64,000 nucleotides of DNA from Mucilaginibacter_A sp964251965. Its GTDB lineage: Bacteria > Bacteroidota > Bacteroidia > Sphingobacteriales > Sphingobacteriaceae. The first letter of the stretch is position 1; every line of letters begins with the position of its first letter. Shown here in pieces: positions 1 through 7,966 of the stretch. The DNA lies in NCBI GenBank assembly GCA_964251965.1, contig CAXULQ010000007.1:62001-126000 (forward strand), written 5' to 3'. Under the pieces are notes generated by a model that saw nothing but the letters and a program-made list of their open reading frames with translations, was not told the DNA's origin and did not search any database. A program made the position numbers and the translations under genes.

Positions 1-27
1 CGACGAAATTTACGTGCTTGCCCAATC

Positions 28-104
28 TGGCTCCCGAAGCTGGGCTCGAACCAGCGACCCTCTGATTAACAGTCAGATGCTCTAACCAGCTGAGCTATTC
101 GGGA
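28..104 (-). tRNA. tRNA-Asn (anticodon GTT)
   Basis: Read on the minus strand the sequence folds as a full cloverleaf: acceptor TCCCGAA paired with TTCGGGA, D arm GCTC/GAGC, anticodon stem TCTGA/TCAGA around loop CTGTTAA, T arm GCTGG/CCAGC with loop TTCGAGC. The discriminator is G and the CCA end is encoded (28-30). Anticodon GTT reads asparagine codons. Length is 77 nt including CCA. Confidence 0.97.
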
Positions 105-128
105 GTGTTACTTTTTGTTAGAGTGGTG

Positions 129-160
129 CAAAAGTATAATTTCCGGTTTAAAATCACAAT
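129..160 (-). promoter_or_regulatory. Bacteroidota-type promoter for tRNA-Asn
   Basis: On the minus strand TACTTTTG (136-129) matches the Bacteroidota -7 box TAnnTTTG exactly, about 25 nt upstream of the tRNA 5' end. A -33-like ATTG lies at 160-157, 20 nt further upstream. The boxes are seen; their activity is inferred. Confidence 0.6.
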
Positions 161-189
161 ATTTGCTCAAATTTATTTAAAAATATTTA

Positions 190-1104
190 ATGAGCTTAGT
201 TGTTATTGGATCTATCGCTTTAGATAATATAGAAACACCTTTTGGTAAGGTAGAAAAAATAGTTGGCGGTGCTGCACCTTTTGCCTGTTTAGCCGCCTCG
301 TATTTTTATGATCAGGTTAAAGTAGTAGGAATTATTGGAGGTGATTTTCCAAAGTCAGAACTGTTATTTTGGAAAGAACATAAAATCGATACCGAAGGGC
401 TTCAAATTGCCGAAGACCGAAAAAATTTCTTTTGGTCCGGGAAATATCATAATGATATGAATAATCGGGACACATTAGAAACAGGGCTTAATGTATTGGA
501 AGATTTTGATCCCATTATACCTGCTTCTTACCAAGATTGTGAATATTTACTATTGGCGAACCTTACCCCTACAACACAGCAAACCGCTATCGACCGGTTA
601 ACCAACCGCCCAAAATTAATTGTTTTAGATACGATGAATTTCTGGATGGACATTGCCCTGGACGATTTGTTATCTACCCTAAAATCGGTTGATGTTTTAA
701 CGATCAATGATGCAGAAGCACGCCAACTTTCCGGAGAATTTTCACTGGTAAAAGCAGCAAATAAAATTTTACAAATGGGGCCGAAGTACCTCATCATCAA
801 AAAAGGAGAGCACGGTGCGTTGCTTTTTGGTGAAGGTAAAATCTTTTCGGCACCGGCCTTACCTTTGGCGGATGTTTTCGACCCAACTGGCGCTGGCGAT
901 ACTTTTGCCGGCGGTTTTATCGGTTATCTGGCTAAAGTTGGAACCGTAAATTTCTCAAACATGAAAAACGCTATCATTTTTGGTTCTGCATTAGCTTCTT
1001 TTTGTGTAGAAAAATTCGGGACAGAAAAATTAAGAAACCTAACGCAAGTAGAAATTGCAGCAAGGGTTGAAGAGTTTGTACAACTTAGCAATTTCCAAAT
1101 TTAA
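190..1104 (+). CDS. PfkB-family carbohydrate/nucleoside kinase
   Basis: A 304-residue ribokinase-fold kinase that would transfer phosphate from ATP to a sugar or nucleoside in the cytoplasm. The C-terminal PfkB signature is clear: D231-P-T-G-A-G-D237, followed by TFAGGFIGYLAK, with D237 as the expected catalytic base and the glycines forming the anion hole. The N-terminal part carries the GG-containing substrate loop (IVGGAAPFACLAAS). Length is normal for the family. The gene stands alone, convergent with the minus-strand carotenoid operon and only 2 nt from the end of the cytochrome b5-like gene. The substrate cannot be read from sequence; adenosine-type or sugar kinases are both possible. 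Confidence 0.9.
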   Translation: MSLVVIGSIALDNIETPFGKVEKIVGGAAPFACLAASYFYDQVKVVGIIGGDFPKSELLFWKEHKIDTEGLQIAEDRKNFFWSGKYHNDMNNRDTLETGLNVLEDFDPIIPASYQDCEYLLLANLTPTTQQTAIDRLTNRPKLIVLDTMNFWMDIALDDLLSTLKSVDVLTINDAEARQLSGEFSLVKAANKILQMGPKYLIIKKGEHGALLFGEGKIFSAPALPLADVFDPTGAGDTFAGGFIGYLAKVGTVNFSNMKNAIIFGSALASFCVEKFGTEKLRNLTQVEIAARVEEFVQLSNFQI

Positions 1105-1106
1105 GA

Positions 1107-1343
1107 TCAGCCTAAAACCCCTACTATTTTAAACCTGCTAAAAACAGCATTGGTGTGCGGCGCGTCTATCAGTTCTTCTGTCAAATCCTGGCCGGCCCAA
1201 TGCTCGTAATGCTTTCCATTTTGCCACAACCGGCTTTCGGTTACGTCATAAACCAAGCCCTGGTAAGCTATCCAAATTTGCGGTTTGTCCTGCCCGTTGC
1301 GCAGGGCAAGCTGATTTTTGCTGAAAACCGGCAATTCACTCAT
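1107..1343 (-). CDS. small cytochrome b5-like heme-binding protein
   Basis: A 78-residue protein that looks like the minimal bacterial cytochrome b5-fold domain. It has the motif order F(S)xxxLxxxxGxxxPxxWIAYxGxVYDVT, then WxxGxHYEHWAGxDLT and a second histidine in APHT. The usual eukaryotic HPGG ligand motif is replaced by HWAG, a pattern common in short bacterial members; the His residues are the likely heme ligands. There is no signal peptide, so it is probably cytoplasmic or associated with a membrane partner. Its ATG overlaps the stop of the lycopene cyclase gene (ATGA), so it is translationally coupled to the carotenoid operon. A role as electron donor to a carotenoid-modifying enzyme is inference. 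Confidence 0.8.
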   Translation of the reverse strand: MSELPVFSKNQLALRNGQDKPQIWIAYQGLVYDVTESRLWQNGKHYEHWAGQDLTEELIDAPHTNAVFSRFKIVGVLG

Positions 1344-2032
1344 TTTTGGTCGATAAAAGAAGCATTCCGTTTTCGGTAATATTCAAAAAAAGCAATGTTC
1401 ATCAACAGTAAAGACATCAGGTAGAAATGGTCTTCTACCGGAATTGTCCCGATCCTGATCCCTAAATTTTCGGCGTTGTTATAACTAACAATCGGCACAG
1501 AAGTGAGAATGCCGTTAACAATATAAAACGGTATCAGCGACACTAAATAAGCCAGGAAAAAGCGGTTGAGCCACTTCACTTTCAACGTAAATATTAAAAA
1601 AAGAAGCAGTAAAAACAGTGTCCCAAAATTGATAAGCGTGTAAAGCCGGCCGTGAAAAAAAATCAGCATCAACACAGAAACAACAATCAAAAAAGCAGTC
1701 AAAATTTTAATTATCCTTTCCGGGATTTGCCACTTTACATAATAATTTAAGCATTCGTAAATAAAAATACACGAAAACGGGATTGTCAGAAAAAACAGGA
1801 TTTCTTCCAGCGGAAGCCTAAAAAACGTAATCCCTAAAATATAGTTTGGGTTGAAGGACCATACTTCTTTTACCGTAAAAAAAATATCCCACGTTAAAAA
1901 AAGCATTCCGGTAATAAGCAGGCCAGGCCAAATATATTTCCAGTTTTTGTAAAACTGTACGCGCTTATCAAACGATAAAAGCAGCGGAAAAATAACGCTT
2001 AGAAAGTTGATTAGCAAGTAAGCGTATCTCAC
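1340..2032 (-). CDS. crtYcd: lycopene cyclase, CrtYc/CrtYd-domain type
   Basis: An integral membrane protein of about 230 residues with six or seven hydrophobic segments. Family features are LSFDKRVxFYKNW near the N terminus, the WDxxFT motif (TWDIFFTVKEVWSFNP) and PLEEILFFLTIP, which are shared by heterodimeric or fused CrtYc/CrtYd cyclases and occur twice in fused forms. It would cyclise both ends of lycopene to give beta-carotene. I place the start at the GTG at 2032, because the longer reading to 2083 adds a stretch that overlaps the upstream gene heavily, whereas this GTG shares the 4-nt GTGA junction with the upstream stop. It belongs to a tightly overlapped crtB-unknown-crtY-cytb5 operon. 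Confidence 0.88.
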   Translation of the reverse strand: MRYAYLLINFLSVIFPLLLSFDKRVQFYKNWKYIWPGLLITGMLFLTWDIFFTVKEVWSFNPNYILGITFFRLPLEEILFFLTIPFSCIFIYECLNYYVKWQIPERIIKILTAFLIVVSVLMLIFFHGRLYTLINFGTLFLLLLFLIFTLKVKWLNRFFLAYLVSLIPFYIVNGILTSVPIVSYNNAENLGIRIGTIPVEDHFYLMSLLLMNIAFFEYYRKRNASFIDQK

Positions 2033-2574
2033 CTTAATTCGGCTGATTGTTCGTGTAAAACGGCAATTTCCTGTGATGAGCATTGCTTGGAATCCACCAT
2101 AAATTTGATAATGTTTTGCACAAAAACCTTGTCCGCCGAACCATAATGCTTTTGTTTTAATTGCTGGATAATTTGTGTTTTATCTGCCCCAATATCTTTG
2201 TTTAAACCTAAAAAATGCGGCAAGTTGGATTGGATGGAGAAGCGCACAAAACGTATTTCCATATCGTTTGGACTTGCGTTTACGGCTTGCTGAACTGTTT
2301 TGCCCGATAAATTGAGGTACTTGATTTTTTTGTACGGGTTCCAGCTGTTTTTTGCTTTTAATGCTTCCAGCGCGCCAACATAAGCAACAACAAGCGGTGG
2401 TTTTTTGCTGATGTTTTGCAGGTTGATGTACAAGGAATCCGTTACTTTTGAGCTGTTGATTGCCCGAAGCATTTGTTTCCTGATCTCGGCAATATCTGTT
2501 TTTTGTATTGGTGTTGAGAAAGAAAAAAACATGCTGTTTAAAAGAAAAAAGAGGCAAAAAGAAAATATTTTCAT
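2029..2574 (-). CDS. unknown secreted protein in the carotenoid operon
   Basis: A 181-residue protein with an N-terminal signal peptide (MKIFSFCLFFLLNSMFFSFS, cleavage near residue 20) and an otherwise soluble, mostly helical body. No catalytic motif is visible. Its start overlaps the crtB stop by 4 nt and its stop overlaps the GTG of the lycopene cyclase gene, so it is co-translated with the carotenoid enzymes. The conserved-looking NDMEIRFVRFSIQSN segment in the middle suggests a family of small periplasmic proteins, but I do not recognise a function. A role tied to carotenoids is supported only by gene order. Confidence 0.7.
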   Translation of the reverse strand: MKIFSFCLFFLLNSMFFSFSTPIQKTDIAEIRKQMLRAINSSKVTDSLYINLQNISKKPPLVVAYVGALEALKAKNSWNPYKKIKYLNLSGKTVQQAVNASPNDMEIRFVRFSIQSNLPHFLGLNKDIGADKTQIIQQLKQKHYGSADKVFVQNIIKFMVDSKQCSSQEIAVLHEQSAELR

Positions 2575-3407
2575 AACATCACTTTCAATTTTTGCTGTAC
2601 ATAAGCTTGAAAATACAAAAACATTTTTTGACTGTTGGACACGCGAATTCGTTTTTGCATAATCACTTCGGCTGGTGTTTCTTTTATCTTTTTAAAAAGT
2701 TCGAGGTAATAAACATAAGCAATATAAACGCCTAACTGTGCACCTTGCGGCAGTTGTAAAATACCTTCCAGCGCATCGTCAAAGTCTTTTTTAATATCAG
2801 CTTCGATCAGTTTTTTTTCCTGTCCGTTAAATTTATTAAAATCAATTGCCGGAAAATAAGTGCGTCCGCGTTCTTCAAAATCAGCTTTAATATCGCGCAA
2901 AAAATTAATTTTCTGGAAAGCAGCACCCAAACTTCGTGCTTTTGGCACTAATCTTTTATACAATGGTTCGTCTGTTTCGCAAAAGATGCGCAAACACATC
3001 AACCCGATAACTTCTGCCGAACCGTAAATGTAATTATTGTAGCCTTCGTCATTATAACTGGTATTTTCCAGGTCCATTTCCATCGACCTTAAAAAAGCAT
3101 CGATTAAATGAAGGTCAATCTGATATGTGTTCACCACTTTCTGGAAAGACTGTAAAACCGGATTTAAGCTGATTTGTCGTTCAATCGCTTCAAAAGTTAC
3201 GGCTCTAAACTCGGCAATCAGCTGCGTTTTGTTAAAACCGTGGAAAGTATCCACAATTTCATCTGCATAACGTACAAAACCATAAACGGCATAAATTGGA
3301 TATTGAAACCTTTTGGCAAAAGTTTTAATTCCTTTGCTAAAAGAAGTACTGTATTTATTGGTGATAATTTTACTGCACTCGAAACACGTTTCGTTATATA
3401 AGTCCAT
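2571..3407 (-). CDS. crtB: phytoene synthase
   Basis: A 278-residue trans-isoprenyl diphosphate synthase that condenses two geranylgeranyl diphosphates head to head to phytoene. The two Asp-rich Mg-binding motifs are present: D49-E-I-V-D53 (VRYADEIVDTF) and NFLRDIKADFEERGRTYFP around residues 165-185. Length is typical for CrtB; squalene synthase-like relatives (HpnC/HpnD) are the main alternative, but the adjacent crtI and lycopene cyclase settle the assignment. It is the first gene of the minus-strand operon. A TACATTTG -7 box lies at 3432-3425 on the same strand, about 18 nt upstream of the ATG, without a convincing -33 partner. Confidence 0.93.
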   Translation of the reverse strand: MDLYNETCFECSKIITNKYSTSFSKGIKTFAKRFQYPIYAVYGFVRYADEIVDTFHGFNKTQLIAEFRAVTFEAIERQISLNPVLQSFQKVVNTYQIDLHLIDAFLRSMEMDLENTSYNDEGYNNYIYGSAEVIGLMCLRIFCETDEPLYKRLVPKARSLGAAFQKINFLRDIKADFEERGRTYFPAIDFNKFNGQEKKLIEADIKKDFDDALEGILQLPQGAQLGVYIAYVYYLELFKKIKETPAEVIMQKRIRVSNSQKMFLYFQAYVQQKLKVML

Positions 3408-3507
3408 TCGTTAACGGCTAATACCAAATGTACAAAAAACAGTCTGCTTTTGTTTCTTTACAACGGCAACCAAACAAATTGTTACAGGCAGGCTTATTTT
3501 GAGAAGT

Positions 3508-4986
3508 ATGAATAAAGAGGAACAAATTATAGTTATCGGTTCTGGTTTTGCCGGTTTGTCTGCCGCATCGGTTTTGGCAAAAGCAGGTTACCGGGTTACT
3601 ATTTTAGAGAAAAACGACCAGGCAGGCGGCCGTGCGCGGGTTTGGGAAAAAGACGGTTTTAAGTTTGATATGGGGCCAAGCTGGTACTGGATGCCGGATG
3701 TTTTCGACAATTATTTTGCTTTGTTTGGAAAGAAAACCTCAGATTTTTATGATTTGAAACGGTTGGATCCGGGTTATCAAATTTACTTCGGCAAAAATGA
3801 TGTGATGGAAATCCCGGCTTCTATGGAAAAATTAGAACAGCTTTTTGAACAGGAAGAACCCGGAAGCAGCAAAAATTTACGCGAATTTTTAAAACAGGCG
3901 GCTTACAAATACAAAGTTGGCATGGGCGAGTATGTTTTCCGGCCATCGCATTCTATTACCGAGTTTATTGATTTCAGGCTGATTAAGGAAAGTTTCCGCA
4001 TCCAAATGCTAACGAGCATGAGCAAGCACGTGCGCAAGTATTTTAAAAATCCGAAACTGATTAAATTACTGGAGTTTCCGGTTTTGTTTCTCGGTGCCAC
4101 GCCGCAAAATACGCCGGCTATGTACAGCATGATGAATTACGCTGACCTGGTTTTAGGGACCTGGTATCCGATGGGCGGCATGAACGAAATTGTAAAAGCT
4201 ATGGTAAAAACAGCACAGGAACAAGGCGTGGAAATCAAACTAAACCACGAAGTTTTAAAGATTGAAACGGAAAACGGTAAAGTAAAATACTTGATTACCA
4301 ACCAGGGAATTATCAACGCTGATTTTGTAATTGCCGGTGCTGATTATGAACATGTAGATCAAAAATTGTTAGATCAGAAAGATCGGAATTATGATGAGAA
4401 ATACTGGAATTCCCGGACGATGTCGCCCTCCAGTTTGTTGTTTTATATCGGTTTGAATAAAAAAATTTCAGTCATCCGGCATCATAATTTATTTTTTGAT
4501 GAAGATTTTGAGTTGCATGCCGAAGAAATCTACACCAATCCGAAATGGCCGCAAAAGCCGCTTTTCTATGTTTCCTGCGCTTCAAAAACAGATCCTTCTG
4601 TTGCACCGGAAAGTGGCGAAAACCTGTTTTTTTTGATGCCCGTTGCACCTGATTTAAAAGACGATGAAGCAATACGCGAATATTATTTTGATTTGATGCT
4701 GGATCGTTTTGAAAAAATTACCGGACAGGAAATCCGCAATAATATCATCGTTAAAAGAAGCTATGCACACCAGGATTTTATTGCAGATTATCATTCTTTT
4801 AAAGGCAACGCTTATGGTTTGGCAAACACGTTAAGCCAAACTGCTTTTTTTAAACCAGCCATGAAATCTAAAAAAATTAAAAACCTGTTGTTTACCGGGC
4901 AGTTAACTGTTCCTGGCCCGGGTGTGCCGCCATCTTTAATTTCCGGGCAGGTTGCAGCGCAGGAAGCAATTAAATTGATGCGGTAA
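3508..4986 (+). CDS. crtI: phytoene desaturase (CrtI type)
   Basis: A 492-residue FAD-dependent desaturase. The N-terminal dinucleotide-binding motif VIGSGFAGLSAASVLAKAG is followed by LEKNDQAGGRA, and the C terminus has the CrtI signature TGQLTVPGPGVPPSLISGQ. It would desaturate phytoene to lycopene at the membrane. I use the ATG at 3508; an in-frame TTG at 3499 adds three residues and is less likely. It is divergent from crtB, with about 100 bp between the two starts, so both promoters sit in that gap. The stop codon TAA is also the first three bases of a copy of the dispersed 12-mer (4984-4995). Confidence 0.95.
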   Translation: MNKEEQIIVIGSGFAGLSAASVLAKAGYRVTILEKNDQAGGRARVWEKDGFKFDMGPSWYWMPDVFDNYFALFGKKTSDFYDLKRLDPGYQIYFGKNDVMEIPASMEKLEQLFEQEEPGSSKNLREFLKQAAYKYKVGMGEYVFRPSHSITEFIDFRLIKESFRIQMLTSMSKHVRKYFKNPKLIKLLEFPVLFLGATPQNTPAMYSMMNYADLVLGTWYPMGGMNEIVKAMVKTAQEQGVEIKLNHEVLKIETENGKVKYLITNQGIINADFVIAGADYEHVDQKLLDQKDRNYDEKYWNSRTMSPSSLLFYIGLNKKISVIRHHNLFFDEDFELHAEEIYTNPKWPQKPLFYVSCASKTDPSVAPESGENLFFLMPVAPDLKDDEAIREYYFDLMLDRFEKITGQEIRNNIIVKRSYAHQDFIADYHSFKGNAYGLANTLSQTAFFKPAMKSKKIKNLLFTGQLTVPGPGVPPSLISGQVAAQEAIKLMR

Positions 4987-5042
4987 AAGAAGCACCGAAA
5001 AAAGTACTGGTAAAAGAAGCATCAGAAAAATCCTTGCAAACC

Positions 5043-5070
5043 AAAAAAGCCCGAACGTATCGGGCTTTTT
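5043..5070. terminator. bidirectional intrinsic terminator between crtI and the sigma factor gene
   Basis: The stem GCCCGA/TCGGGC with a 5-nt loop is flanked by six A on the left and five T on the right, so it can terminate transcription from both convergent genes. Confidence 0.9.
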
Positions 5071-5105
5071 CTATTATATATTGAGTAAAATATTGAATTT
5101 AATGT

Positions 5106-5645
5106 TTAGTCCTCCATTGCGTACAATGGTTTTTTAATGCCGTTGTCGTAAGATTTTAAGTTTTTCTTTAACAATTTGCGTGCAACGTGGATACGGGTTT
5201 TAACAGTTCCGATCGGGATGGCCAGGTGGTCTGCAATTTCGTGGTATTTGTGCCCTTCAAAATACATGGTAAAAGGGATATAATATTCGCCGGGCAATTT
5301 ATCTAACGAACGTTTGATGTCGTCCATTACAAATTTAGATTCTCCCTGGTTTTTTGTTGAACTGAACACCAGGTTTGCTGATGAAATTTCTTCGGATTTA
5401 GTTACAAATGTGCTCATCTTAACAAATCGGCGATAGTTGTTGATGAAAGTGTTTTTCATGATTGTGTACAGCCATCCTTTTAAATTGGTGCCTTCTTTAA
5501 ACTTGTTGTAGTAAGTGATGGCTTTAAGCATTGTATCCTGTACTAAATCGTTTGCATCATCAGCATCATGTGTGAAATGCAGGGCATAGGACCTTAAAGA
5601 ACCTGCCTGACGCAATACCATGGTGTTAAATTCAATTTTTGTCAT
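5106..5645 (-). CDS. ECF-type RNA polymerase sigma factor
   Basis: A 179-residue sigma-70 family protein with only regions 2 and 4. Region 2 contains ALHFTHDADDANDLVQDTM and the RNAP/-10 binding segment LKGWLYTIMKNTFINNYRR (residues about 55-75). Region 4 contains the helix-turn-helix HEIADHLAIPIGTVKTRIHVARK near residues 135-160. There is no anti-sigma gene next to it. It converges on crtI, a placement seen in carotenoid clusters of other Bacteroidota, so control of the crt genes is a reasonable inference but is not shown by the sequence. The ATG at 5645 fits the family length. Confidence 0.9.
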   Translation of the reverse strand: MTKIEFNTMVLRQAGSLRSYALHFTHDADDANDLVQDTMLKAITYYNKFKEGTNLKGWLYTIMKNTFINNYRRFVKMSTFVTKSEEISSANLVFSSTKNQGESKFVMDDIKRSLDKLPGEYYIPFTMYFEGHKYHEIADHLAIPIGTVKTRIHVARKLLKKNLKSYDNGIKKPLYAMED

Positions 5646-5953
5646 TGTTCAAATTTTTACTGTGGTTTTATAAACTGTTTCTATTTCCGTTTATACAATT
5701 TCAAGACCGATTTCTAAACTATATGGAAAATAGTGCTATGATGCCACAAAGAATTCTGAACAGATTTTAAACAGAAATTAAATTATTGTAATAAAAAGAA
5801 GTATTGCCAAAGAATGATTTTAGCGATAAATTATTGATAAATAACATCTTAAAGAATAATATTGCTATTGGGAAACTATATGCAGAAAAACCCGTATTTA
5901 TTGAATTAAAAAATATTTAGGGCTGTATTAAGTTTGTGTTAAGGAGAGCAAAA
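5646..5953. other. AT-rich intergenic region without a recognisable gene
   Basis: About 308 bp between the sigma factor gene and the 3' end of murB. It must hold the sigma factor promoter, but I find no clean TTTG/TAnnTTTG pair. A near-copy of the dispersed 12-mer (with one extra A) is at about 5792-5804. No ORF, tRNA or long repeat is visible. Confidence 0.6.
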
Positions 5954-6970
5954 TCAGAAAATGTTGACTTCTCTTTGCAACACAACGCCAAATTTATTGT
6001 ACACGCTGTCTATGATTTGCGACGATAACGCATAAATTTCGGCACCACTGGCATGGCCGTGATTTACCAATACCAAAGCCTGGTTTTTATAAGTACCGGT
6101 TTGGCCAACCATTTTCCCTTTCCAGCCACATTGCTCAATTAACCAGCCAGCAGCCAGTTTCACCCGATTTTCTTCCGTAGGAAAACTAACAATTTCCGGA
6201 AACTCAATTTTCAGTTTCTCGGATTGTGTTAAATCAATAATCGGGTTTTTAAAAAAACTGCCTGCATTTCCGATAGTAGAAGGGTCAGGCAGTTTAGAAA
6301 CCCGGATATGCGAAACTATTTTAGAAATATCCTGAATGGTTGGATTAATAATTTCCCGCTTCTTCAACTCTTCTTCAATAGCACCGTATTTTGTATTGAC
6401 TTTAGCTTGAAAGGAAAGTTTAAACTTTACAGAAGTTATAATAAATTGATCTTTCAATGCACCTTTAAAAATACTTTCGCGGTAACCAAAACCACATGCT
6501 TCTTTTACAAAGGTTTTTTTTTGTTGTGTGGAGATTTCAAAAGCCTGGCACGATTCAAATACATCCTTTAGTTCTACACCATAAGCACCGATGTTTTGCA
6601 CCGGCGAAGCACCAACCGAACCGGGGATTAAACTTAGGTTTTCCATCCCCGCAAAACCGTGGCTCACGCAATAGTTTACCAGTTCGTTCCAGTTTTCACC
6701 GGCACCAGCTTCAATATAAACTTCTTCGTGGTTGATGCGGTGTTCAATCCCACGAATATTCATCCTGATTACCAATCCTTCAAAATCTTTGGTAAACAAA
6801 ACATTGCTTCCTCCGCCTAAAACCAAACGCGGTATTTGCAGCCATTTTGGGTCGAGGAAAAGTTCTGTGAGTTCATCTTCATGGTTAATCTCAACAAAAA
6901 ACCGGGTATTGGCATCAACACCAAACGTATTGAAATTTTTGAGGGAAACGTTTTCGCGGATTTGGAGCAT
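5954..6970 (-). CDS. murB: UDP-N-acetylenolpyruvoylglucosamine reductase
   Basis: A 338-residue FAD-dependent reductase that turns UDP-GlcNAc-enolpyruvate into UDP-MurNAc in peptidoglycan synthesis. Visible motifs are LVLGGGSNVLF (FAD binding), LSLIPGSVGASPVQNIGAYG, the GNAGSFFKNP segment with the proton-donating Ser, and the C-terminal region AAGWLIEQCGWKG. Its length and the long C-terminal domain match the E. coli-like (type I) MurB. The N terminus LKNFNTFGVDA is also canonical. It sits between the carotenoid locus and a decayed DUF433 gene and shows no operon partner. Confidence 0.96.
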   Translation of the reverse strand: MLQIRENVSLKNFNTFGVDANTRFFVEINHEDELTELFLDPKWLQIPRLVLGGGSNVLFTKDFEGLVIRMNIRGIEHRINHEEVYIEAGAGENWNELVNYCVSHGFAGMENLSLIPGSVGASPVQNIGAYGVELKDVFESCQAFEISTQQKKTFVKEACGFGYRESIFKGALKDQFIITSVKFKLSFQAKVNTKYGAIEEELKKREIINPTIQDISKIVSHIRVSKLPDPSTIGNAGSFFKNPIIDLTQSEKLKIEFPEIVSFPTEENRVKLAAGWLIEQCGWKGKMVGQTGTYKNQALVLVNHGHASGAEIYALSSQIIDSVYNKFGVVLQREVNIF

Positions 6971-7079
6971 TTTATAGTAGAATTTTGAAAAGCGAAATTC
7001 GGAATTTAAGCTGCATTTAAAACTATTGTAAAGCTGTTTCTGCTAAAATCAATTCTATCAAAATACTTATATTTGGTTC

Positions 7080-7311
7080 ATACTACAAATCGTTGATTAT
7101 AAAGAATTCATCGAAATTAACCTGGAAATTAGGTTTGGTAAACCGATTGTAAAAGGTACACGCATTAGTGTTTACGATGTTTTGGGATGGGCTTGCTTCT
7201 GGTTTAACACACCAAGATACCATTACAGATTTTCCTCAGATAAACGAAGTAGCAATTTATGCTTGTTTAGCATATGCTGCTGATAAAGAAAGGAAAGTAA
7301 GAATTGCCTAA
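7080..7311 (+). pseudogene. frameshifted DUF433 antitoxin-like gene
   Basis: Translating from about 7080 gives LQIVDYKEFIEIN, then IRFGKPIVKGTRISVYDVLG, the N-terminal signature of DUF433 proteins. After 7189 a single extra G (in the run at 7190-7191) shifts the frame. The continuation LASGLTHQDTITDFPQIN and AIYACLAYAADKERKVRIA is then read in the next frame to the TAA at 7309-7311. The position expected for the start codon reads ATA, so both start and frame appear lost. DUF433 proteins are usually antitoxins paired with a DUF5615 PIN-like toxin; no toxin gene follows. Two independent lesions make a sequencing error less likely. Confidence 0.8.
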
Positions 7312-7336
7312 TTCCCGGAATTAAGTGTCTTCGAAA

Positions 7337-7783
7337 TCACTTCGTATCCTTAAAATACTTCCTACTCGCCACCAATAACCCAAACTCTTCCGAAGGGTTT
7401 TTTTGGGTTGATTTATGATGAATTTTATGTGCGCGGCGAATACCCGACAAATATTTGTTCCGGCTTTTAAAAGCTTTAAAACGGTTATGGATAAACCAAT
7501 CGTGGAAGATAAAATAAATGATACCGTACAAGCTAATTCCGGCACCGATCCAGAAAGGATAACTGCGGTTTCCTCGGTCAAACCACAATAAACCAACAGC
7601 TACCAAACCAAAAAGCAAACTAAAAATATCATTCAGCTCAAAAAAACCATGACGTTCCTGGTGATGTGTTTTGTGGATGAACCAAAGCGGCCCGTGAAAA
7701 AGATACTTATGCATTGCCCAGGAAATAGTTTCCATCACAATGATGGTAAGCAGGATAATTAGGATTGGAAAGACGACAGCCAT
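7337..7783 (-). CDS. crtZ: beta-carotene hydroxylase (fatty acid hydroxylase superfamily)
   Basis: A 148-residue membrane di-iron hydroxylase. All four histidine clusters are present in order: HKYLFH, HKTHH, HDWFIH and HKIHH, separated by hydrophobic segments. This matches CrtZ, which hydroxylates the rings of beta-carotene to cryptoxanthin and zeaxanthin. The first ATG is at 7783; one codon upstream is a GTG. It is separated from the other crt genes by murB and the broken DUF433 gene, but completes the pathway from GGPP to zeaxanthin in this window. A general sterol desaturase is the alternative; size and context favour CrtZ. Confidence 0.88.
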   Translation of the reverse strand: MAVVFPILIILLTIIVMETISWAMHKYLFHGPLWFIHKTHHQERHGFFELNDIFSLLFGLVAVGLLWFDRGNRSYPFWIGAGISLYGIIYFIFHDWFIHNRFKAFKSRNKYLSGIRRAHKIHHKSTQKNPSEEFGLLVASRKYFKDTK

Positions 7784-7832
7784 CACTTATAATCAATATC
7801 AAAAAATAACGCATAAAAGAAGCATCAGTTTT

Positions 7833-7951
7833 AATTTGGATTTTAGGATTAATGGATTTACAGGATTCTTAAACTCCAGCAAATTCAAATTAGGATTAAT
7901 GGATGCTAACTAACCAAATCCATCAATCCCAAAATCCTAAAAATCCAAATT
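7833..7951. repeat. imperfect inverted repeat (GGATT-rich element)
   Basis: The left arm starting AATTTGGATTTTAGGATT and its partner ending AATCCTAAAAATCCAAATT are inverted copies, with internal GGATTAATGGATT/AATCCATCAATCC units. It lies between lpd and crtZ on the minus strand and can fold into a long hairpin. A dispersed 12-mer copy sits just outside at 7814-7825. Confidence 0.65.
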
Positions 7952-7966
7952 CAGACAAATTCCTAA

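Noticed and set aside
1340..2083. Longer start for the lycopene cyclase
   Set aside because: It would overlap the upstream gene by 55 bp, and the family N terminus begins at the GTG at 2032, which forms a neat GTGA junction.
2180..2557. 125-codon minus-strand ORF
   Set aside because: It overlaps the secreted unknown protein in another frame; that gene has a signal peptide and coupled starts and stops, this ORF has none.
7190..7191. Sequencing error as sole cause of the DUF433 frameshift
   Set aside because: The start codon position is also lost (ATA), so decay is the simpler reading, though an error cannot be excluded without reads.
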